From: Begonia masoniana
Lineage: Eukaryota; Streptophyta; Magnoliopsida; Cucurbitales; Begoniaceae
NCBI GenBank assembly: GCA_022432975.1
Contig: CM039502.1
Coordinates: 2,346,375-2,410,374, forward strand
DNA: 64,000 bases
Reading direction: 5' to 3'
This document shows, piece by piece, positions 55,442 to 64,000 of this stretch. The position numbers and the translations under genes were made by a program. The first letter of the stretch is position 1. Each line of letters opens with the position of its first letter. The notes under the pieces were generated by a model. It was given only the letters and a program-made list of their open reading frames with translations, had not been told where the DNA came from and did no database searches.

Positions 55442-58400
55442 ATGGATCCAAGAAGATTTATCGATTTAAATGAGCAAAGAAATTTTGATGTTGATATGGA
55501 TTGGAATTCGCATGCTAATAATAAAGAAATTAAGGCGTATTCGACATTTATAACTCTAGACGAGGAGCTGCGAACACCGATTGGATCGGACGTTTATGAG
55601 GTGGAAAACTTACCGGTATGTGAAGAAAACTCAAAGGATTTTTGTTTGGGAAGAACACATAGTTTTATAAAAGAAATTAAAAAGGAAATAGAACTATATT
55701 CTTTGAAAGAGGGTTTCGACATCACATTTGTCCAAAGTGACACTAAGCGACTGACAGCTAGATGCGCAGATGGATGTCCTTGGCGACTGCATGCATTGAA
55801 GATTAAAGACGAGGAGACCTATCAAATAAAGACTTTGGTCAATTCTCACAACTGTGCGAGGGTAGTTGAGAATCGAAATGCTAGAGCAAAAAATCTTGCA
55901 ACTCATTATCTTGATAGATTTAGAAGTCAACCTATGTGGGCTATCCCTTCCATCATCGAGACAGTCAAGAAAGATCTCACTGTCAATATTACGCATGATA
56001 TTGCCAAAATAGCAAGGAGCATAGCCCGAACACTAAACGAAGGCCATAACGACGAAGAGTACAAACTAGTCTAGCATTAGAAATATATAGATCAAATCCG
56101 GGCAGCACATTAGCAGTACATACTTACGATACAGGAAGTACTTTAATGATATGTCAAAGAGTATATATGTGCATGTGTGCTTCCAAGGCAGGTCTGCTGC
56201 AACACGGACGCCCTGTTATCTGTTTGGATGGTTGCCATCTAAAAAGCTCGTGTCCCGGCCAATTACTCACGACCGTTGATGACTCTTATTTTAGAGTCAT
56301 TTTATGCTAATTTTACATAAGAAAACTTATATGAATTGAGTGATTGCAATAATAAATTAGTATGAATTTTCTATAATTGCTATGTAATGCTGCAGCATTA
56401 GTGCTTTGATTGAATTTAATATATTTCATGCAGATTATTTGTTAAAAGCATAATTTTTCTCTTCAGTTTGAAATTTATTTATTTTTATATATATTCGAAT
56501 GCAATTTTAATAGTGGGAAAAACAAATTCAAATGAGCTGAAAATTATGGAGAAAGATAAAGCAAATCAGAGAAATATTGGTTACCATAAATAAAGGAGGA
56601 AATCAAGAAATCATGCGGATATTTTGCAAAGCAGCGGAAGAAGGCAAAATCTGGGCAGCGGATGATTTAAAAAACTGGGCAGCGGTAGAAATACAAAGCG
56701 GCAGCAGAAAAAGACAAAATCCAGCGGTCGATGTGAAGGAAAAAGGATAAAACTAGGGCAGCGGATGATGTGAAGAAAATAAGGTATTCTGGGCAGCAGA
56801 AGATGTGAAATTGGGCAGCGGTCAGCAAAAGAAGCTAAAAGTTAAAAGCAGCGGAAGATGTACAAATGGGCACCACTAAAAGACAAAACCTTGGGCAGCG
56901 GAAGAAGGCTTAACAAGGGTAGCAGTAAAAGACAAAACAAAATCACTCAACAGAAAGGATTATGAAGAAAGAGAAAAGACAAACAAATTCTGGAAATATC
57001 CACTCAAAAGGTGGAACAATAAATGAGAATGGATAGAGAAAGAGAAGATGACATGCATAATTAAAAGGGATATTTTTCTAAAGAAAAAGGGTATTCTGGT
57101 GAAGCTCCAGGAAGGGGGCAAGGAGCTCTGGATCCAGAAGAGCACTGACGACGTTCTTCTGAATTTCGTCTTCTTCTCTTATTTTATTATTTTTATGTTA
57201 TTGTTTTTAGTTTTATTTTTTTATTATGTTTAGTAGCTAAACTTATTTCTTGGTTAGGAGAGAAAGTACTCATTACATGTTTTATGATTGATCTATGAAT
57301 TCTACGTATTTTTCATTGAATGATTTCTCATGATTTGAACTGCTTAATTCAATTTATGTCGATAGACAATTTTGATTTCACATATTCCTATTGTATCGAT
57401 AGATAAATAGGAATTAAAGATTCATGAGAAATTGAATAGATTAAAAGTGTTGCAAAATGGCTAACATTAATCTATTTGACATTTAAGAATAGGTTCACAA
57501 GAAAATTCAGATTAAGTTTTTGTCTTTTCAAAATCGAAAAGAAAATTCTAAAACGAATTTATCTAGGCAATTCGACGGAACCCTAGAAGTATAAGAATTA
57601 TTGCTGTTCTGTGATTAATACTGTAGCATTGCTAATGCATTTTTGTTTGGAACAATCTTTCGTGATATTCCTCGTCTAATTCAATTCATATCGACAGATA
57701 GTTTGATGTTTGATGTTTATATTTTATCGACAGGTAAATATAAATGTTAAGATGCACGATTGATTAATTGAATTAATATGTTACAAGGTAGTTAACGTTA
57801 ATTCAATTGGCATTAAGAATAGAGTTTATAGAAATTCAATGTAGTTATCTTCTTTCAAAGTCGAGAGAAATTCTAAAATTGAATTTAAATAGGCAATTCG
57901 AAAGAAACCTATAAATATTTTTATTCTTGCTATTCAAGACTCTGCTGTAGCGTCAATAATAATTGCATGTAAAGAGGAAATCAACCATAACCAAGGCTTT
58001 CTTTTATTGATTCTATCTCGTTTATCCTATTTTATTTTGTTACATCATAATCTGGTCTTATTTCTAAGTATTTTCATTTATCATTTTTATATTTTTATAA
58101 GATTTTTATAGCAATTTAAATACAATTAACAATATTCTCGTGGGATCGATACTTTACTTACTCTATTACTTCGTTAGCGACACGTGCACTTGCGTGTAAG
58201 TGTGTAAAACCACTAACAGCCGTCAGTATTGATGGCAACGATGGAATATATCCTGTTGCCGTTGCCAACGTTGAAAAAGAAACCGAGGATACATGGACGT
58301 GGTTTTTGGAAATTTTGAAGCAAGACCTGAATATGGGATCAGGCGAGAACTGGACAATTATTTCAGATCATCAAGAGGTATAATTCATTTTCAATTGTTA

Positions 58401-58948
58401 GATAATTATATTGTTGCTAATTTTGACTCGGATTTTATTTCAAATATCAGCGGTTGCGGAATGCTGTTGAGACCGAATTTCCTTACGCCGAAGACCGCTT
58501 CTGCCTACGACATATGTATCTAAATTTCAAAAGTCTCTTTCGGGGCAAAAAGTACAGAGAGGCGATGTGGAAAGCGGCCAGGGCCCCCACCCAGTATCAT
58601 TTCAAAATAGAAATGAGAAAAATATTTCAGTTAAACTCGGAAGCCCACGCATGGCTTCGAAGGGAAGAGCCTAGACATTGGGCTAGTTATGCATTCTCTT
58701 CGATCCCTAAGTGCGATATAGGCTTGAATAATTTGTCGGAGTCATACAATACAGTTCTATTACCTGCCAGAGACAAACCGATTATCACCGTATTCGAGAC
58801 AATACGAAAGGATTTGATGACTCGCATTGTCAAAAAGTTTGAGAAGATGGCCCAATCAACAGACATTCTATGTCCCCGGATAAAGAAAAAGCTTAAGGAT
58901 CTACAAATTTCAGCTCGAAACTGGAGTGTTCAGTTACTAGAAATTTGA
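55442..58948 (+). pseudogene. MULE-2 transposase, broken
   Basis: It opens MDPRRFIDLNEQ and follows the MULE-1 transposase (LDEELRTPIG, LYSLKEGFDI, TARCADGCPWRLHA, SHNCARVVENR) to 56074, where a small deletion gives a frameshift and TAG. Homology resumes with CLDGCHLKSSCPGQLLT. The solo LTR then interrupts the gene. After it, SIDGNDGIYPVAVANVE, an intron (gag|gtataa ... atcag|CGG) and LRHMYLNFKSLF ... LNNLSESYNTVL follow. It ends at about 58948, before any SWIM or CCHC finger, where the right terminal repeat starts. Confidence 0.92.
56277..58218. mobile_element. Nested solo LTR (1.94 kb), Athila/Tat-like by its 3' end
   Basis: It starts TGATGACTC and ends CCACTAACA, that is TG...CA, and is bounded by ACCGT (56272-56276) and GCCGT (58219-58223), a 5-bp target duplication with one mismatch. 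Removing it restores the transposase reading TTACTCACG-ACCGT-CAGTATTGATGG. The 3' part has gtgggatcgatac and gacacgtgcacttgcg, phrases I associate with LTRs of Athila/Ogre-type Ty3 elements. No coding region is present. About a dozen gggcagcgg repeats occur at 56640-56910. Confidence 0.85.
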
Positions 58949-59981
58949 ATTTCAACATTTCAAATAACAACATTTCAACATTTCAACACCTACCACAAAC
59001 AACAACATTTCAACAATTCAACAAATATAAATTTCAAATAACAACATTTCAACACCTACCACAAACAAATTATGGATTGTCCTACGATTTTGAACTGACA
59101 ACTCTAACTTTGTGTTCCGTCTTCTTGGAAAACAAGTTTTTGTTTATGAAATGTACAATATTTGGCAATTACATTACTTACCAACTCATACACTTGCCTT
59201 CAATCCCTCAAACAGAGCAGATCATTAAATTGAAGCATTAAACAATTCGAAATAGGGATCTCATTTCAATCGTTGCATGAGGACAAGAGGTAGAGGCGTA
59301 GGATTTTCTTTGGTGTCTACAAATTCTAAGCAGACAATTTAGCTATCAAACAGATCAACCTCAAATCTCCTTCTTCTACAAAAAAAATAAAAAATTCATA
59401 TCTCGAAAATGGATATTGCAAGATATTCTAACTAAACCATCACATGCATCGAGCAAGAAAAAAAAATAAAAAAGGGGCTGAAAACAAAGGAAAGACAGCA
59501 TGTAATGCAGAGTGAATGCATCAATCGAAAATCATCATGTAATGCAGAGTGAATGCATCAATCGAAATGCATATTTCTATGCAGGATTTAACTTACTCCA
59601 GCGGAAATCCAAGGTGGAGAGTTTTCTGTACTAGCACAGCAAATATTCACTTGTCTGTGCGTAGTAGAATGATGTGCGTCGGGTACCCGCGTGAAGGGTA
59701 AGGAATCGACAAGCCTAGCCCAAGAGGTCGGCGTAATGGGTTGGGCGTGGTGGTGGTCGGAGTTGGGGGCGAGCTTCGGCGGCGATGAGGGTTAAAAATT
59801 TAGGGATATGCAGAATTTAGGGTTGAAAATCGCGATTGTGGCACTGTTGCTTCATGCGGGTACCCGCTGCACCCTCTGCGGGGGTGAGCGGTCCCCCACA
59901 GAGCTTTATTTTACACTTTCGATACTTGAGGTTTTTTTTTGCACTTTTCCCATACTTCAAGCTTTTTTATGCACTTAATCT
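58939..59981 (-). repeat. MULE-2 right terminal inverted repeat (~1.04 kb)
   Basis: Reverse complement of 54216-55295. It begins directly at the last codons of the truncated transposase. Confidence 0.92.
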
Positions 59982-60794
59982 TAACATTTACAATCAAGTT
60001 TGTTTCTACAAAACAGTTTTATTTTTAATATTCTCAAGAATTTTGTACAATTTCTTTTATACAACTTTCATAATTTATATTCATATATCATCTATATGAA
60101 TTATCTACAATACATTATTGACAATAGAATATTGAAGGTTCAAACCATTACAGAAGCCACGATACTACTATATACGTCTTGGATTGGAGGTAGATAGATA
60201 TATTTAGCATGTTGTGAGGAGACTTCAGGATAAGTTGCTAAAACAAATAGGAAGGGAGGCTCGACCTGTTCAAACCAAGATCTTACTTTTGCTCTTCAAA
60301 AAAAGCCAAATGTGTAATGGACTAGCTATCGAGAAGCAAAGCAACCACGTTCACCCTGCACATTTACTATCAAAGTCAATTTAAAAAATTAGAAGATAGG
60401 CCAACTAATATCTAAATTTGAAATCGAATACAAAATTTAGTGTATGCGTGACAAAATAAAATAGTCAAAGATATCAATTGTTGCTAATTTTACGTTCTTA
60501 ATTATCATGAGCTATCTGAATTTAGCAATTAAAAGAATCGGCTAATTTTAAAATGAAAATGACCAAAATCCCCTCAGATCCCGATTCACTTTCCGGCTTA
60601 TCCGGACTCTAGAAAACCGCTCACTCAGGCATCACATTATTGGCTCACGAAAACCTTCCTAACCGTTTCTTTTGCGGGTCTTTTTCGTAATTCCACTTCC
60701 ATCTTTCTTCTCATATACCCAGATCGCCTCCTCGATAACCACCTCCGCTAACACACCACCGTCGCCACTTTCATAGCCTCTCCTCTCTTCCTCG

Positions 60795-61229
60795 ATGGAG
60801 AACGTCGATAGTCCCTCCCATAATCACCATTCTCCTCTTAAAAACATCTTCAAATCCTCCATTTGTTTCTCTTGCTGTTTCGGCAAAAGTCATAACCACC
60901 ACCACCATCTCCACGTTCCTTTGACATCTGATCAGTCGTCGGACAAGCCGAGGCTCATTCGGAGCTCTTCCGCGAGGACGAAGCACAGAGGTCACGATGC
61001 TTACGATATAAAAGAAAAGAGCCGAAACTTTATTACCCGAATCGGTCGCCATACCCGCCGCCACTCTGCGGACTTCCGGTACGACGCGTTAAGTTATTCG
61101 CTGAACTTCGACGACGGTTGCGATAGAAGCCAACTGGATGAGTTTCCACTCAGAAACTTCGCGGCAAGGTTGCCAGAATCGCCACAGAGAAGGTCCACAG
61201 CATCGAGGGAGATAACAACGTTTAGTTAA
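60795..61229 (+). CDS. Small plant protein of unknown function, Cys/His-rich N-terminus
   Basis: A single-exon frame of 144 residues starts at the ATG at 60795 (ctcgATGG context) and ends TAG at 61227-61229. Near the N-terminus are CFSCCFG and a histidine cluster (HNHHHHLH). The middle is basic and serine-rich (RSSSARTKHRG), and the C-terminal half has SADFRYDALSYSLNFDDG and FPLRNFAARLPESP, motifs I associate with a group of uncharacterised plant proteins. No signal peptide or membrane segment. CC pairs near the N-terminus could be lipidated or bind metal; no function is asserted. Confidence 0.75.
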   Translation: MENVDSPSHNHHSPLKNIFKSSICFSCCFGKSHNHHHHLHVPLTSDQSSDKPRLIRSSSARTKHRGHDAYDIKEKSRNFITRIGRHTRRHSADFRYDALSYSLNFDDGCDRSQLDEFPLRNFAARLPESPQRRSTASREITTFS

Positions 61230-62074
61230 TTCCCTTCCTCCCGCCGGCAATTTTGTGAAGGTGGCGACGGTGACGCGGCGCGGTAGAACGAGTAGATCGG
61301 TGATTGAAAGGTAGGTTTTCGCAGTGCATTGTGGTTTCTTTTCCATGAATTAAAAAAAAAAAAGAACAAAATCAGCGAGAAGATCACGATTTGTGCATGA
61401 TCATATCGTGATTGTTCAAGAATTCTCAAAATCGTTGCTGTTCTTTCTGGATCTAACAGATTATACTCGTTTTCTTTTGACATTCTTGCAGTTTTTTCCC
61501 CCAAATTGGTAAACGAATTTAAAATGCATATGCATAGAATATCACATCATCGAAGGCAGTTTGATAACCCTAATACCACTTCATTATTTTTCTTTATTTC
61601 AATAAATTTTAATATACGTGAAACATGACCGGTTCTTAATATGTGAAATAGGATCTGGTTCTATGTGAAATATGACCGGTTCTTAATATAGAAGAAACGT
61701 CATCTACGGTTTGGTTCATGGTTTTGATGTAAATCACAAATCTGACCCAAAGCCGGATGAGATTCGGCCCAACTTGAAGTTACCTCACGATTCCGCTCAA
61801 ACAACCCAATTAAAACATATCCAAACTCATAATTAAATTTATACTGTGGCAATTATATTAATTAGATATAACCGGTTTTGATTAGGTTCCTGATATATTT
61901 TGGGTCCAAAAATGGGAACAAACACAGTCCATTCCTCAGCTACTACACTAAGTCTTCCGTTGAAGAGTAATATTGTCATGGATGAAGAAAGTAACTCACC
62001 AGTACAACCAATGGAATAAATTTGAATCGTTTTTATAAAATGTCAATCTGCATATGAATCAATTAGTCATGGTG
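61230..62074. other. Intergenic between convergent genes
   Basis: 3' flanks of the small protein and of the cyclophilin gene. No further gene seen. Confidence 0.55.
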
Positions 62075-63240
62075 TCAAGGAAGAGCCGGCGTGAGTGAAG
62101 GCTTTGCCACTTTGACTTCTCCACAGTCACTGATAAAAACAGTCTTAAGAGGTCTATCCCACACTGTACGGGCCATCTGTGCTCTTTCGTCCCCCAAAAA
62201 TGAAGCCAGCGCGTTGAATTGCCGGATTCGTTCAGATGGTTTGTACGTCGGGATCGAGGCTATGGCCGTCACGACATCTAGACCTGAAATTCAAGTGAAA
62301 TAAGCTTTGCAAATTTGGTGAGAAAATTTCGCCTCTTCATCTTCGAAATATATAAAACTGATAAATTTGGCCCGATTCCAACTTACACAATATTTAAACA
62401 ATCCAATGTCGGACAAAACAAAACACATATCAACAGTTTCAATCACTAAAGAGGTTAAGTAGAAAAAGGCTATGCACAAAATAACTCTAATTTGGCCATA
62501 CCTTCAAGCACTGATCCGAACACTATGTTCTTGCTATCGAGCTGAGGGCAAGGTCCAGGACCGGTGGTGATCAAGAATTCGACGTTGTGGTAATTAGGAT
62601 CGAGCTTAATATCATCCTCGTCGTCATTCTCTGAAAGACAAAGCGAAAGAACACCGCCTTTTGAGTGATTAAGCAAAAAGGCCTTGGAATCGACAGACTC
62701 CGTGTTGCGCGCCAGGTTCAACGGGGGCTGGACCTCGCCTTTTTCCCGGCGACCTTGCCGACCGCCGAGAAAGAACTGGCCTGGGAATATTTTGTGAATT
62801 AAAGTTCCCTTGTACGAAGAGCCACGTGAACCGGTGCACATAGACTTGAAATTGGAGACAGTGAGGGGAACGAGGTGGCCATAGAGACCGAGGACGAGGC
62901 GGCCGAGAAGTATGTATTCGGAACAGAGGCCGTCGCTATCAATGTCGCCAGAATCACCGTTGCCGGAGGGGATGCGGTTAGGGAGGAAACTAGTTGGACA
63001 GAGGCTGAAGTCCATGAAGACACGGTCAGTCACAGTGGTATCAGGAGGAGAAGCAGCTGAAGACGGCGAAGGAGTGACAGCAGTAGCGAGAGAAAGTGAA
63101 GTCGATAGAAACAATAGGGAACGGCGAGCTAATTGGACCTGGTCGTTGGTACAGTGGCTCTCGTAATGGCGGCGACGGTAGCGATGATGGTAGGAGAGGA
63201 TTGGGGGAGGAGTTGAGGTCAGAGAGGAGGCTATGGCCAT
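62075..63240 (-). CDS. CYP28: Chloroplast peptidyl-prolyl isomerase, CYP28-like cyclophilin
   Basis: Two minus-strand exons, 63240-62502 and 62283-62075, encode 315 residues from MAIASSL. The first ~75 residues are a Ser-rich transit peptide, and RRSLLFLSTSLSLA...SSAA looks like a twin-arginine thylakoid-lumen signal with an Ala-type cleavage site. The cyclophilin fold follows: TVTDRVFMDFSLCP, LGLYGHLVPLTVSNFKSMC, YKGTLIHKIFPGQFFLGG, NVEFLITTGPGPCPQLDSK and IVFGSVLEGLDVV. The region matching the usual active-site Arg/Phe cluster is altered and has insertions, as in CYP28, so isomerase activity is uncertain. Expected location is the thylakoid lumen. Confidence 0.88.
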
Positions 63241-64000
63241 GAGGTTTGGGCGTTTCAGTGAGCATGCTTGAACAGTCGAACCAGAGGGAGCGAGCGAGAG
63301 AGAACCAGAGAGCCACAAAAAGTGGGCCCTTTGTTTCTGTAGAAGATAAGTGAATTTGAACGACGTCGTTTACCACCAAGCAATCGCCAATTGAGCAAAG
63401 ACGAGGTCACGAGGTTTGTTAAGTAAAGGATTTACAAGCGTCTACTTTTGTTCTTCAAAAACCATTTATCAAACCATCACATCGGACCTCCCATAACTAA
63501 TGCCAGGAATACAATGTAAACTAAATTCTTATATTGATACAACTAATATAATAAATTATTAATTATATGTCAATTCATGTTTGTCGTCTATACGTAGATA
63601 TGGGCATTGGACAAAATTGGACCGGAACCGCTGTATCAATCTTAGTTTGGTTCGATTTTGCCCACCAAAAGAACCAGTTTTGGTTCCAAATTCTCAAGAC
63701 TCGTGATTCATGGCCTTCGGGTAAAAAATTCGACCTGAAACTCAATTAAAATTCGCCAAAAAATTTTAAAAAATCGTCCCATACTAAAAAAGGGCCTCAA
63801 ACCTGATCGGCGACCCCTAGCAAAAACTGTCTCTCAATAAAATTTGATTCTTGGATCAAGTTTTACAGATTTTGTTGATCACCATCTAAAACGAAATAAA
63901 TTTACAGAGATTATTAAATTGACGTAAAATAATTTGTATAAATGTATTGCCCATTTTTGAAGCGAGACCTTTGCACCTTTTTCTGATGCAGTTGGAATGA
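63241..64000. other. 5' flank of the CYP28-like gene, no gene seen
   Basis: The first ~150 bp probably hold leader and promoter. Downstream sequence is AT-rich without open frames of interest. Confidence 0.5.

Larger units (their letters stand above)
54216..59981 (+). mobile_element. MULE-2: degenerate Mutator-like element with ~1 kb inverted repeats
   Basis: A 9-bp target duplication TAACATTTA lies at 54207-54215 and 59982-59990. Terminal inverted repeats run 54216-55295 and 58939-59981, from (G/A)GATTAAGTGCATAAAAAAGC inward. Inside is a broken transposase of the same family as MULE-1's, split by a nested LTR. There is no second gene. The element cannot be autonomous. Confidence 0.93.

Overview
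The window is nuclear DNA of a flowering plant, most likely a eudicot. The genes have many short introns with AT-rich sequence and GT-AG borders. Families that are plant-specific or plant-typed are present (RGF/GLV/CLEL peptide precursor, chloroplast cyclophilin CYP28, clade-type PP2C, Mutator-like transposases), and intergenic DNA is AT-rich and full of transposons. I cannot name the species. Because all genes are spliced, coordinates for genes give the span from the first to the last recognised coding base, and exons are listed in the evidence.

Layout. 1-4713: 3' half of an NRDE2-like gene (+). 4.7-9.4 kb: intergenic, with a 1.16 kb tandem duplication. 9.38-13.78 kb: a 4.4 kb LTR-like unit (TG...CA, 5-bp target duplication), probably a solo LTR, carrying a 2 kb modular minisatellite. 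15.92-23.58 kb: a 7.66 kb Mutator-like element (MULE-1) with 331-bp terminal inverted repeats, arrays of GC-rich hairpins, an open four-exon transposase (+), a tandemly amplified 3' exon, a second gene on the opposite strand, and a 471-bp (CT)n tract. 23.68-25.05 kb: RGF/GLV-type peptide hormone precursor (+) with a 500-bp pure (TA)n tract inside it. 28.4-35.2 kb: BAG6/CIP73-like ubiquitin-domain protein (+) with broken frame near its 3' end. 36.5-38.1 kb: cytosolic ribosomal protein S11/uS17 (+). 39.5-41.9 kb: a near loop-less 2.3 kb palindrome with inward-facing TATA boxes and transposon gene fragments. 42.2-44.3 kb: PP2C phosphatase (+). 44.7-49.9 kb: SNU114/EFTUD2-type U5 snRNP GTPase (-), with a single-base frameshift. 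52.2-53.1 kb: RING-H2 E3 ligase (-). 54.2-60.0 kb: MULE-2, a dead relative of MULE-1 with ~1 kb inverted repeats and a nested 1.94 kb solo LTR. 60.8-61.2 kb: a small plant protein of unknown function (+). 62.1-63.2 kb: CYP28-like cyclophilin (-).

The host genes are unrelated housekeeping and regulatory genes and do not form a pathway, although NRDE2 and SNU114 both act on nuclear RNA processing. The most notable material is in the transposons: MULE-1 looks potentially autonomous, and the palindrome at 39.5-41.9 kb resembles, in architecture, an inverted-duplication silencer of a transposon (a hairpin-RNA source). I saw no tRNA, rRNA or CRISPR.
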